The notes below the pieces were generated by a model. The model saw only the letters and a list, made by a program, of their open reading frames with translations. It was not told the origin of the DNA and did no database searches. From contig DASSQD010000097.1 of NCBI GenBank assembly GCA_035702665.1, positions 1 through 64,000 of the forward strand: a DNA stretch of 64,000 bases, read 5' to 3'. Positions 35,479-45,544 of the stretch are shown here, in pieces. The stretch's first letter is position 1; every line of letters begins with the position of its first letter. The stretch is from VBDM01 sp035702665 (lineage in GTDB: Bacteria > Pseudomonadota > Gammaproteobacteria > Burkholderiales > SG8-39). Position numbers and translations under genes: made by a program.

Positions 35479-37623
35479 ATGAAGAACACGCTCGTGCGCA
35501 GACTCTTTCAGGCGGCGATCTGTTCGATCGGCCTGCTTCTGTTCGCCTCGCTCGCCAAGGCGCAGCAGAACAGCATCGAGAATTTCGATGTCACCCAGGC
35601 CGGCGGCCAGGTCGTGGTTCGGGTCACTATGAAGAACCCGATCACCTCGCCTCCAGGCAGCTTCACCATTGCCAGCCCCGCCCGGATCGCGTTCGACTTC
35701 GCCGACACCACCAACGGGCTCGGGCGGAACAGCCAGGACATCGGGGAGGCGGCGCTGCGGTCGATAAACGTCGTGCAGGTGGGCGACCGCACCCGCCTAG
35801 TGCTCAACCTGCGCAATATGGTTCCGTACGAGTCCAAGGTCGAGGGCAGCACCTTCCTGGTCACCCTCGCCGCGACCGGACCCGCCAGAGCGGGGGCGGC
35901 GCCGGCGGCGAGCTTCGCCGAGGGCAGGTCTGACGTTCAGCACTCGCTGCAGGACGTCAATTTCCGCCGGGGACGCAGCGGCGAGGGACGCATCGTGGTC
36001 GAGCTGTCGGATACATCGACGGGTGTGGACATCCGCCAGCAAGGTCAGGCCGTCATCGTCGACTTTCTCAAGACCAGCATCCCCGAGGTGTTGCGCAAGC
36101 GCTACGACGTGGTGGACTTCGGGACTCCGGTCCAGACCTTCAGTATCTTCCCGCAGGGCGACAACGTACGCATGGTGATCGAGCCGAAAGGACTGTGGGA
36201 ACACAACGCCTACCAGACTGACACGCAATTCGTGCTCGAGGTGAAGCCGATCCAGTACGATCCCAACAAGCTCGTGCAAGGATCTCGCAGCGGCTACACC
36301 GGCGAAAAGCTCTCGCTCAATTTCCAGAACGTCGAGGTGCGGAGCGTTCTGAACGTCATCGCCGACTTCACCGACCTGAACATCATTACCAGCGACTCGG
36401 TGGGCGGCAACCTCACGCTGCGGCTTAAGGACGTGCCCTGGGATCAGGCCCTCGACATCATTCTCCAGACCCGCGGTCTCGACATGCGCAAGAACGGCAA
36501 CGTGATCTGGATCGCGCCGCGCGACGAACTCGCGACCAAGGAGAAGCTGGCGCTCGAATCGAACGCGCAGATCAGCGAGCTCGAGCCGCTGCGCACCGAG
36601 ACGTTCCAGCTCAACTACGGCAAGGCCGACATCTTCGCGAAGCTCTTGATCGATCCCCTCCAGCGCATCTTGACCAAGCGGGGCTCGGCTTCATTCGACC
36701 TTCGAACGAACCAGGTGTTCGTCCAGGACGTACCGTCACGTCTGGAGGAAGTGCGGAAGCTGGTCGCCCAGGTCGACATCCCGGTGCAGCAGGTGCTGAT
36801 CGAGGCCCGCATCGTCGAAGCCAACGACACTTTCTCGAAGAATCTCGGCGTGCGCCTGGGCAACGTCGCGCTGCCCATCACGCAGAGTGCCAGCAGCTCC
36901 GGCCCCAGTCCGGTCGGAACGAGCAGCACGACGGGCGTGGCAGTGACCCAGACGGGAACGCTCGAGGACCTCACCAATCTGTTCCCGGGCAATGGCGGAC
37001 AGATTTCCACCAAGGTGCCTCAGAATCTGAGCGTCAACCTGCCCGCGGCGCCGGTGGGGAACGCTGCGGCGGCGGGCTCGATCGCGCTGCTCATCACCAA
37101 CCGTCTGACGGGAGCCTTGGCCCTGGAGCTGTCCGCGCTGGAAGCCGACGGCAAGGGCAAGATCATCTCGAGCCCGCGCGTGATGACGGCAAACAACGTC
37201 GAGGCCCTCATCGAGCAAGGCACCGAACTCCCCTATCAGCAGGCCACCTCGAGCGGCGCGACCTCGGTCGCGTTCCGCAAGGCGAACCTGGCGCTCAAGG
37301 TCAAGCCGCAGATCACGCCCGACGGCAACATCATCATGACGCTGGACATCAACAAGGACTCGGTCGGCCAGAGCACCAATGCGGGCTTTGCGATCGACAC
37401 CAAGCACGTCCAGACCCAAGTGCTGGTGGAAAACGGCGGTACGGTCGTCATCGGAGGGATCTACACGCAGACGCTGCAGACCACGATCACGAAAGTGCCG
37501 TTCTTCGGGGATATCCCGTTCCTCGGAGTCTTGTTCCGGAACAATTCGCGGTCGGACAACAAGACCGAGCTTCTGGTGTTCATCACCCCCCGGATCGTCG
37601 AGCAGCGCATCGTCCAGCGCTGA
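35479..37623 (+). CDS. pilQ: Type IV pilus secretin PilQ
   Basis: 714 residues. Signal peptide 1 to about 30 (LAKAQQ). Two AMIN-like peptidoglycan-binding regions (about 35-140 and 155-260), an N0/STN-type domain (YTGEKLSLNFQNVEVRSVL), an N1 KH-like domain and the secretin barrel with SSPRVMTANNVEALIEQGTE and the closing ELLVFITPRIVE. It forms the outer-membrane pore for the pilus. Ribosome site GGAGG precedes the ATG. A terminator follows. Confidence 0.96.
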   Translation: MKNTLVRRLFQAAICSIGLLLFASLAKAQQNSIENFDVTQAGGQVVVRVTMKNPITSPPGSFTIASPARIAFDFADTTNGLGRNSQDIGEAALRSINVVQVGDRTRLVLNLRNMVPYESKVEGSTFLVTLAATGPARAGAAPAASFAEGRSDVQHSLQDVNFRRGRSGEGRIVVELSDTSTGVDIRQQGQAVIVDFLKTSIPEVLRKRYDVVDFGTPVQTFSIFPQGDNVRMVIEPKGLWEHNAYQTDTQFVLEVKPIQYDPNKLVQGSRSGYTGEKLSLNFQNVEVRSVLNVIADFTDLNIITSDSVGGNLTLRLKDVPWDQALDIILQTRGLDMRKNGNVIWIAPRDELATKEKLALESNAQISELEPLRTETFQLNYGKADIFAKLLIDPLQRILTKRGSASFDLRTNQVFVQDVPSRLEEVRKLVAQVDIPVQQVLIEARIVEANDTFSKNLGVRLGNVALPITQSASSSGPSPVGTSSTTGVAVTQTGTLEDLTNLFPGNGGQISTKVPQNLSVNLPAAPVGNAAAAGSIALLITNRLTGALALELSALEADGKGKIISSPRVMTANNVEALIEQGTELPYQQATSSGATSVAFRKANLALKVKPQITPDGNIIMTLDINKDSVGQSTNAGFAIDTKHVQTQVLVENGGTVVIGGIYTQTLQTTITKVPFFGDIPFLGVLFRNNSRSDNKTELLVFITPRIVEQRIVQR

Positions 37624-37646
37624 CACCAGGGCAGACTCCGTGACAG

Positions 37647-37674
37647 GGGCCGGCGACGCCGGCCCTTCTGCTTT
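37647..37674 (+). terminator. Intrinsic terminator after pilQ
   Basis: GGGCCGGC (37647-37654), loop GAC, GCCGGCCC (37658-37665), then TTCTGCTTT. A strong eight-pair stem with a modest T-rich tail, separating pil genes from aroKB. Confidence 0.7.
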
Positions 37675-37708
37675 CTGGCCCGAAAAGACGGGTTGCTACA
37701 ATACCTCC

Positions 37709-38242
37709 GTGAAGACCAACCGCAGACTCTTCCTGGTCGGCATGATGGGAGCGGGAAAGACCACCGTCGGCCGCCAACTGGCCAAGCGCCTGGGAAAGAA
37801 CTTTCACGACACTGATCGCGAGATCGAAGCGAGAACGGGCGTGTCCGTGGCCGTGATCTTCGATATCGAGGGCGAGGCCGGTTTTCGCAAGCGGGAGGCC
37901 GAGGTCATCGAGCACCTCACGGCGAGGGATGACATCGTTCTGGCGACGGGAGGGGGCGCGGTGCTCGACCCCCGTAACCGCGAGCATTTGAAGAGCCGCG
38001 GCTTCGTCATCTACCTGCATGCGCTTCCTCCGGTCTTGTGGCAGCGCACGCGGACCGACAAGTCCCGGCCCCTGCTGCAGGGAGCGGACCCGCGCGAGCG
38101 CCTGGAGTCTCTCTACGCCGTTCGCGACCCGTTGTACCGCGATGCCGCCGATCTCGTGGTCGACACGGGACGGCAGGGCATCGGCCCATTGATCACGCAG
38201 GTTCTGGCCCGGATCGACGAAGCATGCAGACTCTCGGCGTGA
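37709..38242 (+). CDS. aroK: Shikimate kinase
   Basis: 177 residues from GTG 37709. Walker A is GMMGAGKTTVG, followed by the shikimate-binding DTDREIE and the GGGAVLDPRNREHL motif; the lid arginine lies in DKSRPLL. Phosphorylates shikimate at C3 in chorismate synthesis. No strong ribosome site is seen before the GTG, but no other start gives the N-terminal beta strand RRLFLVG. Overlaps aroB by 19 bp. Confidence 0.94.
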   Translation: MKTNRRLFLVGMMGAGKTTVGRQLAKRLGKNFHDTDREIEARTGVSVAVIFDIEGEAGFRKREAEVIEHLTARDDIVLATGGGAVLDPRNREHLKSRGFVIYLHALPPVLWQRTRTDKSRPLLQGADPRERLESLYAVRDPLYRDAADLVVDTGRQGIGPLITQVLARIDEACRLSA

Positions 38243-39306
38243 GCCTGGGCGAGCGTTCCTACCCGATTTACATCGGGACCGGGCTGCTCGCCCGCGCGGA
38301 CCTTGTTCTCCCCTTCCTCTCGCGAAAAAGAGCGGCGGTCGTCACGAACACCACTGTCGCGCCGTTGTTCTTGAACCAGATCGCAGACGCGCTGGCCCGC
38401 GAAGGCGTCGAGGTCGTCCGGATCATTCTGCCGGACGGCGAAGATCACAAGGATTGGCAGACGCTCAACAAGGTTTTCGACGCGCTGCTGATGCGACGCT
38501 GCGGGCGGGATACGACCCTCGTCGCGCTCGGCGGGGGAGTGATCGGCGATCTCGCCGGATTCGCTGCGGCGACCTATCAGCGCGGGGTGAGCTACATCCA
38601 AGTCCCGACCACGCTGCTTTCGCAGGTCGACTCGTCTGTGGGCGGCAAGACCGCGATCAACCATGCGCTGGGGAAGAACATGATCGGGGCGTTTCATCAG
38701 CCTCGCGCGGTACTCGCCGACATGGACACGCTGAGAACTCTGCCGGAGCGCGAGCTGCGCTCGGGCCTAGCCGAGGTGATCAAGCACGGGCTGATCCGCG
38801 ATGCCGCGTTCTTTGCCTGGCTCGAAGCGAATGTCGAGCGCCTGCTCACGCGCGACGCCGACGCGCTGGCGCAAGCGGTGTTGCGTTCTGTGGAGATCAA
38901 GGCGGACATCGTCGCTCAGGACGAACGCGAGAGCGGCCTGCGCAAAGTGCTCAATTTCGGCCATACCTTCGGGCACGCCATCGAAACGGGGCTGGGCTAC
39001 GGCGCCTGGCTGCACGGCGAGGCCGTCGCCGCGGGGATGGTCATGGCCGCGGATCTGTCACGCCAGCTCGGCTATCTCTCAGAAGCCGATACAGGGAGGA
39101 TCCGGTCGCTGCTGCAGCGCGCCGGCCTGCCGATCGCCGCGACGGGGATTGCCCCTGAGCGAATGCAGCAACTCATGAGCGTGGACAAGAAAGTGAAGGA
39201 AGGACGAATCCACTTCGTTCTGCTCGAGCGCCTGGGAGCGGCGACGCTGCGCGACGATGTTCCGCCCGCTGCGCTGGACCGCACGCTCTCGCGCCTCGCC
39301 GCCTAA
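38224..39306 (+). CDS. aroB: 3-dehydroquinate synthase
   Basis: 360 residues from ATG 38224. Converts DAHP to 3-dehydroquinate using NAD and a divalent metal. GGGVIGDLAGFAAATYQRG and PTTLLSQVDSSVGGKTAIN form the NAD and substrate sites; metal ligands are Glu in GLAEVIKHG and His in NFGHTFGHAIE and GYGAWLHGEAV. Overlapping aroK in the usual order. Confidence 0.96.
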   Translation: MQTLGVSLGERSYPIYIGTGLLARADLVLPFLSRKRAAVVTNTTVAPLFLNQIADALAREGVEVVRIILPDGEDHKDWQTLNKVFDALLMRRCGRDTTLVALGGGVIGDLAGFAAATYQRGVSYIQVPTTLLSQVDSSVGGKTAINHALGKNMIGAFHQPRAVLADMDTLRTLPERELRSGLAEVIKHGLIRDAAFFAWLEANVERLLTRDADALAQAVLRSVEIKADIVAQDERESGLRKVLNFGHTFGHAIETGLGYGAWLHGEAVAAGMVMAADLSRQLGYLSEADTGRIRSLLQRAGLPIAATGIAPERMQQLMSVDKKVKEGRIHFVLLERLGAATLRDDVPPAALDRTLSRLAA

Positions 39307-39321
39307 GGCGCCCTTGCTGCT

Positions 39322-39350
39322 TTGCAGCAACGGGCGAACACAGGTATAGT
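39322..39350 (+). promoter_or_regulatory. Sigma-70 promoter before gltB
   Basis: TTGCAG (39322-39327), 17-bp spacer, TATAGT (39345-39350). It lies about 60 bp before the gltB start and overlaps the right arm of an imperfect hairpin (GCCC-TTGCTGC / GCAGCAA-CGGGC, 39310-39335), which may be the aroB terminator without a T-run or a site for regulation. Confidence 0.55.
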
Positions 39351-39410
39351 CAAAGACCCGGTCTGCTTTTGGCGCAGCGAGCGCCTGCAGCCTTTTCGCC
39401 GAGAACCAAC

Positions 39411-42400
39411 GTGAGTCAGAGTTGCCGCCCCGAGCCTCAGGGCCTGTATCACCCTGTCAACGAGCACGACGCCTGTGGCGTGGGCTTCGTCGCCCATATC
39501 AAGGGCAAGAAATCCCATGCCATCGTCGAGCAGGGGCTGACGGTATTGCGCAACCTGACCCATCGAGGCGCGGTGGGGTGGGACCCCAAGCTCTCTGACG
39601 GAGCCGGCTGCCTGATCCAGATTCCGGACCGCTTCTTCCGCGACGAGATGGGGAAGCAGGGGGTGAAGCTTCCGGTGGCTGGCCAGTACGGCGTCGGCTT
39701 GGTATTCCTACCACAGGACCCTGCGTCCCGCCTCGCCTGCGAGTACGAGATCGAGCGCGCCATCAAGGACGAGGGACAGGTGCTGCTCGGCTGGCGGGAC
39801 GTCCCCGTCGACAACAGCGACCTCGCTGAGCCGGCCAAGCGCCTGGAGCCGGTGATCCGGCAGGTGTTCATCGGGCGAGGCAAGCGGGTGACGGTCACCG
39901 ACGCCCTGGAGCGCAAGCTCTACATCATCCGCAAGAGCTCGGGGCACGCGATCCAAGCCCTGAAGCTCCGGCACGGCAAGGAGTTCTACGTGCCGACCAT
40001 GTCGGCGCGCACTATCTGCTACAAGGGCATGCTGCTCGCGCACCAGGTCGGCGAGTACTACAAGGACCTGCAGGACCCGCGCGTCGAATCGGCGCTCGCG
40101 CTGGTGCACCAGCGCTTCTCAACCAACACCTTCCCGTCGTGGGACCTCGCGCACCCATTCCGCCTGATCTGCCACAACGGCGAGATCAACACGCTGCGGG
40201 GCAACGTCAACTGGATCCGGGCGCGCCAGGGCGCGATCTCGAGCCCCGTGCTCGGCAAGGACTTGGACAAGATCTGGCCGCTGATCTACGACGGCCAGTC
40301 GGACTCGGCCTCTTTCGACAACGCGCTCGAGCTCCTCGTCATGGGCGGCTATTCGGTCGCGCACGCCATGATGATGATGATCCCCGAGGCCTGGGAAAAC
40401 CACACGTTCATGGATCCGGCGCGGCGCGCGTTCTACGAGTACCACGCGGCGATGATGGAGCCCTGGGACGGGCCGGCCTCGATCGCCTTCACCGACGGCC
40501 GCCAGATCGGCGCGACGCTCGACCGCAACGGGCTGCGGCCGTCGCGCTACATCGTCACTGACGACGACCTCGTGATCATGGGCTCGGAGTGCGGCTGCCT
40601 GCCGGTGCCGGAAGAAAAGGTCGTCAAGAAGTGGCGCCTCCAGCCCGGCAAGATGTTCCTCGTCGACCTTGAGAAGGGCCGCATCATCGACGACAAGGAG
40701 CTCAAGGACTCGCTCGCGGGGGCGAAGCCCTATCCCGAGTGGATCGAGCGCATCCGCGTCAAGCTCGACGAAGTCGAGACCGAGAAAACGCCGCCGTTGA
40801 AAAGCGCGGTGGCCCTGCTCGACCGGCAGCAGGCGTTCGCCTACACCCAGGAAGACATCAAGTTCATCATGGTGCCGATGGCGCAGAACGGCGAAGAACC
40901 GGTCGGCTCCATGGGCAACGACTCGCCGCTCGCGGTCCTGTCGAACAAGGACAAGACGCTCTACCACTACTTCAAGCAGCTCTTCGCGCAGGTCACGAAC
41001 CCGCCCATCGATCCGATCCGCGAGGAGCTCGTGACTTCGCTCGTGTCCTTCATCGGGCCGAAGCCGAACCTGCTGGGCATCGACGAGATGAACCCGCCGT
41101 TGCGGCTGGAGGTCTCGCAGCCAGTGCTGGACTTCTTCGAAATGGAGAAGATCCGGCACATCGAGCGTTACACGGGCGGCAAGTTCCGATCGCTCGAGCT
41201 GGACATCACCTACCCCCTCGGCTGGGGCAAGGAAGCCGTCGAGGCGCGCCTTGCATCGCTGTGCGCCCAGGCCGAGGACGCCGTGCGCGGCGGCTATTCG
41301 ATCATTATCATCTCCGACCGCCTGATCGAGCGCGAGCGCGTGGCGATCCCGGCGCTGCTCGCGCTGTCCGCGATCCACCAGCACCTGGTGGGCAAAGGGC
41401 TGCGCACCAGCGCGGGCTTGGTCGTGGAGACGGGCTCGGCGCGCGAGGTGCATCACTTTGCGCTGCTCGGCGGCTACGGCGCGGAGGCGGTCCACCCCTA
41501 CCTGGCGATGGAAACGCTCCTCGCGCTGGCGGCCAAAGGCCTGCTGGGGCAGGAGGTCGACGGCAAGAAAGCGATCAAGAATTTCGTCAAGGCGATCGGC
41601 AAAGGGCTGAAAAAGGTAATGTCCAAGATGGGCATTTCGACCTACATGTCCTACACCGGTGCGCAGATCTTCGAGGCTGTGGGCCTCGCGCGGTCGATGG
41701 TCGACAAGTACTTCACCGGGACGACTTCATCGATCGAGGGCATCGACATGTTCCAGGTGGCCGAGGAAGCGATACGGATACACAAGGCCGCGTTCGACGA
41801 GGCCGACCCGGTGCTCGCCAACATGCTCGACGCCGGCGGGGAGTACGCCTGGCGGGTGCGCGGCGAGGAGCACATGTGGACCCCGGACGCGATCGCCAAG
41901 CTGCAGCAGTCGTCACGGCAGAATTCCCCTCAGGCGTACAAGGAGTACGCCGCGGTCATCAACGACCAGTCACGGCGCCACATGACCTTCCGCGGCCTGT
42001 TCGACTTCCGCTTCGCCCCGACGCCAGTACCGATCGACGAGGTCGAGCCCGCGGCAGAGATCGTCAAGCGTTTCTCGACGGGAGCGATGTCGCTCGGCTC
42101 TATCTCTACCGAAGCGCACACGACGCTGGCGGTCGCGATGAACCGCATCGGCGGCAAATCCAACACCGGCGAGGGCGGCGAGGACCGCAAGCGCTATGCG
42201 CCCGTCAAGGCCGGCGAGAGCCTGCTGTCGCGGCTGGGCGCGAACCGCGTCGCGCACGACATCGAGCTCAAGGAAGGCGACGTCCTCAAGTCCAAGATCA
42301 AGCAGGTTGCCTCGGGGCGCTTCGGCGTGACGGCCGAGTACCTCGCGAGCGCCGAGCAGATCCAGATCAAGATGGCTCAAGGGGCGAAGCCCGGGGAGGG

Positions 42401-44069
42401 CGGCCAGCTGCCGGGGCGCAAGGTGTCCGAGTACATCGCCGAGATCCGCTACGCGACCCCGGGGGTGGAGTTGATTTCACCCCCGCCGCACCACGACATC
42501 TACTCGATCGAGGATCTTGCGCAGTTGATCCACGACCTCAAGAACGCGAACCCCCGGGCGTCGATTTCCGTGAAGCTCGTGTCGGAGGTGGGCGTGGGCA
42601 CGGTCGCGGCGGGCGTTTCCAAGGCCAAGTCGGACCACGTCACCATCTCCGGGCACGACGGCGGCACCGGCGCGTCGCCCTGGTCGTCGATCAAGCACGC
42701 CGGTACGCCCTGGGAGCTGGGGCTCGCCGAGACTCAACAGACGCTGGTGCTCAACCGCTTGCGCGGCCGCATCGCGGTGCAGGTCGATGGACAGATCAAG
42801 ACCGGCCGCGATGTCGTGATCGGCGCGATTCTCGGGGCGGACGAGTTCGGTTTCGCGACCGCGCCGCTGGTGGTGAGCGGCTGCATCATGATGCGCAAGT
42901 GCCACCTGAACACCTGTCCGGTGGGCGTCGCCACACAGGATCCCGTTCTCCGTAAGAAGTTCTCGGGCAAGCCCGAATACGTGGTCAACTACTTCTTCCT
43001 GGTGGCCGAGGAGGCTCGGGAGCTGATGGCGAAGCTGGGCGTGCGCAAGTTCAACGACCTGATCGGCCGTAGCGAACTGCTCGACACGAAGAAAGGCATC
43101 GAGCACTGGAAGGCAAGGGGTCTCAATTTCTCGAAGATCTTCCACATGCCGGACATGCCCGCAGAAGTCGCGCGCTACAACTCCGAGAAGCAGAATCACG
43201 GCCTGGAGAAGGCGCTCGATAACCGGCTGATCGAGCTGTCGCGCGCCGCGCTCGAGCGCGGCGAGAAGGTGTCGATCGACATGCCGATCAGGAACGGCAA
43301 TCGTACCGTGGGCACCATGCTTTCGAACGAGATCGCGCGACGCTACGGCCACGACGGGCTGCCGGACGGTACCATCCACGCACGCTTCGCCGGCTCCGCT
43401 GGCCAGAGCTTCGGCGCTTTCCTCGCGAAGGGCGTGACGCTGGAGGTGATCGGCGATACCAACGACTACTGCGCCAAGGGGCTTTCAGGCGGGCGGATCA
43501 TCGTTTCGCCTTCCCCCAAGTTCCGCGGCGAGCCGACCGAGAACATCATCACCGGCAACGTCGTGCTCTACGGGGCGATCGCCGGCGAAGCCTATTTCCG
43601 GGGAGTAGCGGGCGAGCGCTTCGCCGTGCGCAACTCGGGGGCGACCGCGGTGGTCGAGGGCCTAGGCGACCACGGCTGCGAATACATGACGGGCGGCACC
43701 GTGGCTGTCCTCGGCGTCACGGGACGCAACTTCGCGGCCGGCATGTCGGGCGGCGTCGCCTATGTTCTCGACCTCGATCGCGAGTTCGTGAAGCGCTGCA
43801 ACATTGCGATGGTGGACCTCGAGCCGGTGCTTTCCGAATCCGAGCAGCATGGAAAGGTCGCCGGCCACCTCTGGCACCGGGGCCAGACGGACGAAGCGAT
43901 CCTGAAAGACCTCATCGACCGGCACGCGAGGCTGACGGGCAGCAGGCGCGCCCGGGAAATTCTCGAGAAGTGGGCGGATTACCGCGGCCGCTTCGTCAAG
44001 GTGTTCCCGAAGGAATACCGGCGTGCGCTCGGCGAGCTTGCCGCGGCGCAGAAACAGGCGGCGGCCTGA
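39411..44069 (+). CDS. gltB: Glutamate synthase (NADPH) large subunit
   Basis: 1552 residues from GTG 39411; a TTG 14 codons earlier is less likely. A 21-residue propeptide precedes Cys22 (HDACGVGFVAH), the glutamine amidotransferase nucleophile freed by processing. The FMN/2-oxoglutarate domain has ISGHDGGTGASPWSS, and the [3Fe-4S] ligands are in MRKCHLNTCPVGVATQ. The C-terminal GxGxG beta-helix ends the protein. Makes two glutamates from glutamine and 2-oxoglutarate with GltD. Stop overlaps gltD start. Confidence 0.97.
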   Translation: MSQSCRPEPQGLYHPVNEHDACGVGFVAHIKGKKSHAIVEQGLTVLRNLTHRGAVGWDPKLSDGAGCLIQIPDRFFRDEMGKQGVKLPVAGQYGVGLVFLPQDPASRLACEYEIERAIKDEGQVLLGWRDVPVDNSDLAEPAKRLEPVIRQVFIGRGKRVTVTDALERKLYIIRKSSGHAIQALKLRHGKEFYVPTMSARTICYKGMLLAHQVGEYYKDLQDPRVESALALVHQRFSTNTFPSWDLAHPFRLICHNGEINTLRGNVNWIRARQGAISSPVLGKDLDKIWPLIYDGQSDSASFDNALELLVMGGYSVAHAMMMMIPEAWENHTFMDPARRAFYEYHAAMMEPWDGPASIAFTDGRQIGATLDRNGLRPSRYIVTDDDLVIMGSECGCLPVPEEKVVKKWRLQPGKMFLVDLEKGRIIDDKELKDSLAGAKPYPEWIERIRVKLDEVETEKTPPLKSAVALLDRQQAFAYTQEDIKFIMVPMAQNGEEPVGSMGNDSPLAVLSNKDKTLYHYFKQLFAQVTNPPIDPIREELVTSLVSFIGPKPNLLGIDEMNPPLRLEVSQPVLDFFEMEKIRHIERYTGGKFRSLELDITYPLGWGKEAVEARLASLCAQAEDAVRGGYSIIIISDRLIERERVAIPALLALSAIHQHLVGKGLRTSAGLVVETGSAREVHHFALLGGYGAEAVHPYLAMETLLALAAKGLLGQEVDGKKAIKNFVKAIGKGLKKVMSKMGISTYMSYTGAQIFEAVGLARSMVDKYFTGTTSSIEGIDMFQVAEEAIRIHKAAFDEADPVLANMLDAGGEYAWRVRGEEHMWTPDAIAKLQQSSRQNSPQAYKEYAAVINDQSRRHMTFRGLFDFRFAPTPVPIDEVEPAAEIVKRFSTGAMSLGSISTEAHTTLAVAMNRIGGKSNTGEGGEDRKRYAPVKAGESLLSRLGANRVAHDIELKEGDVLKSKIKQVASGRFGVTAEYLASAEQIQIKMAQGAKPGEGGQLPGRKVSEYIAEIRYATPGVELISPPPHHDIYSIEDLAQLIHDLKNANPRASISVKLVSEVGVGTVAAGVSKAKSDHVTISGHDGGTGASPWSSIKHAGTPWELGLAETQQTLVLNRLRGRIAVQVDGQIKTGRDVVIGAILGADEFGFATAPLVVSGCIMMRKCHLNTCPVGVATQDPVLRKKFSGKPEYVVNYFFLVAEEARELMAKLGVRKFNDLIGRSELLDTKKGIEHWKARGLNFSKIFHMPDMPAEVARYNSEKQNHGLEKALDNRLIELSRAALERGEKVSIDMPIRNGNRTVGTMLSNEIARRYGHDGLPDGTIHARFAGSAGQSFGAFLAKGVTLEVIGDTNDYCAKGLSGGRIIVSPSPKFRGEPTENIITGNVVLYGAIAGEAYFRGVAGERFAVRNSGATAVVEGLGDHGCEYMTGGTVAVLGVTGRNFAAGMSGGVAYVLDLDREFVKRCNIAMVDLEPVLSESEQHGKVAGHLWHRGQTDEAILKDLIDRHARLTGSRRAREILEKWADYRGRFVKVFPKEYRRALGELAAAQKQAAA

Positions 44070-45532
44070 TGGGGAAGATCACCGGGTTCCTCGAATACCA
44101 GCGACTTGCGGAGGCTGCAGAAGACAAGGAGCTGCGCAAGAAGCACTACCGCGAGTTCGTCCTGCACCTCTCGGACGAGGAGGCGAAAATCCAGGGCGCA
44201 CGGTGCATGGATTGCGGCACGCCGTTCTGTGTCTCTGGCTGCCCGATCAACAACATCATTCCAGACTGGAACGATCTCGTCTGGAAGCAGGACTGGAAAC
44301 GCGCGATCGAGACGCTGCACTCGACGAACAACTTCCCGGAATTTACCGGACGCGTGTGCCCCGCGCCCTGCGAGGAAGCGTGCGTACTGCGCATCAACGC
44401 CGATCCCGTCGGCATCAAGTCGATCGAGCACGCGATCATCGACAAGGCCTGGGAATCCGGCTGGGTGGGCCCGCAGCCCGCGCTTCACCGCAGCGGCAAG
44501 CAGGTTGCTGTCGTCGGCTCGGGACCTGCGGGACTCGCCTGCGCGCAGCAGCTTGCGCGCGCAGGGCATGACGTGGTGGTGTTCGAGAAGAACGATCGCA
44601 TCGGCGGGCTGCTCCGCTACGGCATTCCCGACTTCAAGATGGAAAAAGGGCTGATCGACCGGCGCCTGGCGCAGATGAGCGCAGAGGGGGTGAGCTTCCG
44701 CACGCGGGTGTTCGTCGGCAAGGCGCGCCCGAGCAAGGGCGTCACGGACTGGGCGAACGAAGTACTGTCGCCGGAAAGACTCATGGCCGACTTCGACGCC
44801 GTGGTGCTCTCGGGAGGCGCCGAGCAGCCGCGAGACCTCCCTGTCCCGGGGCGCGAGCTCGACGGCGTGCACTACGCCATGGAGTTTCTGCCGCTGCAGA
44901 ACAAGCGTGTCGCCGGGGACGCGGGTGTCAGGGACCTCTGGGCGACCGGCAAACACGTCATTGTGATCGGCGGCGGCGATACCGGCAGCGACTGCGTCGG
45001 CACATCCAACCGGCACGGGGCGAAATCGGTCACTCAGTGGGAGTTGCTCGCCAAGCCGGACGATCCAACCTTCAATCCGGTCTGGCCGTACTGGCCGCTG
45101 CGGCTGCGCACCTCCTCGTCTCACGAAGAGGGCGTGAATCGCGACTGGTCGGTTGCGACGAAGGAATTCGTGGGAGAAGGCGGCAAGGTGAAGGCGCTGA
45201 AGGCCGTGCGCCTCTCCTGGAGCGACGGAAAGATGACCGAGGTGCCGGGCTCGGAATTCACCGTTCCCGCGGACCTCGTACTTCTGGCGATGGGCTTTGT
45301 CTCGCCGGTGCAGTCCGTGCTCGATGCCTTCGGCGTGGAAAAGGACGCGCGCGGGAACGCGAAGGCCGCGACCGAGGGCAAGAGCAGCTACGCGACTTCG
45401 GCTTCGAAGGTGTTTACCGCCGGCGACATGCGCCGCGGTCAATCCCTGGTCGTATGGGCGATCCGCGAAGGGCGCCAGTGCGCGCGCGCCGTCGACGAAT
45501 TCCTGATGGGGTTCTCCGAGCTGCCGCGCTAG
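44069..45532 (+). CDS. gltD: Glutamate synthase (NADPH) small subunit
   Basis: 487 residues from ATG 44069, overlapping the gltB stop. Low-potential [4Fe-4S] ligands are in CMDCGTPFCVSGCP (Cys46, 49, 54, 58) and CPAPCEEACV. FAD site GSGPAGLACAQQLARAG and NADPH site GGGDTGSDCVG are intact. Feeds electrons from NADPH to GltB. The stop codon is in the centre of a 20-bp palindrome (45521-45540). Confidence 0.96.
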   Translation: MGKITGFLEYQRLAEAAEDKELRKKHYREFVLHLSDEEAKIQGARCMDCGTPFCVSGCPINNIIPDWNDLVWKQDWKRAIETLHSTNNFPEFTGRVCPAPCEEACVLRINADPVGIKSIEHAIIDKAWESGWVGPQPALHRSGKQVAVVGSGPAGLACAQQLARAGHDVVVFEKNDRIGGLLRYGIPDFKMEKGLIDRRLAQMSAEGVSFRTRVFVGKARPSKGVTDWANEVLSPERLMADFDAVVLSGGAEQPRDLPVPGRELDGVHYAMEFLPLQNKRVAGDAGVRDLWATGKHVIVIGGGDTGSDCVGTSNRHGAKSVTQWELLAKPDDPTFNPVWPYWPLRLRTSSSHEEGVNRDWSVATKEFVGEGGKVKALKAVRLSWSDGKMTEVPGSEFTVPADLVLLAMGFVSPVQSVLDAFGVEKDARGNAKAATEGKSSYATSASKVFTAGDMRRGQSLVVWAIREGRQCARAVDEFLMGFSELPR

Positions 45533-45540
45533 CGCGGCAG
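45521..45540. terminator. Perfect palindrome at the gltD/DUF4124 convergent junction
   Basis: CTGCCGCGCT followed by AGCGCGGCAG, a perfect 20-bp inverted repeat with the gltD stop at its centre. It could fold in transcripts from either side and act as a bidirectional terminator or 3' stabiliser, but no T-run follows on either strand. Confidence 0.45.
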
Positions 45541-45544
45541 GAAG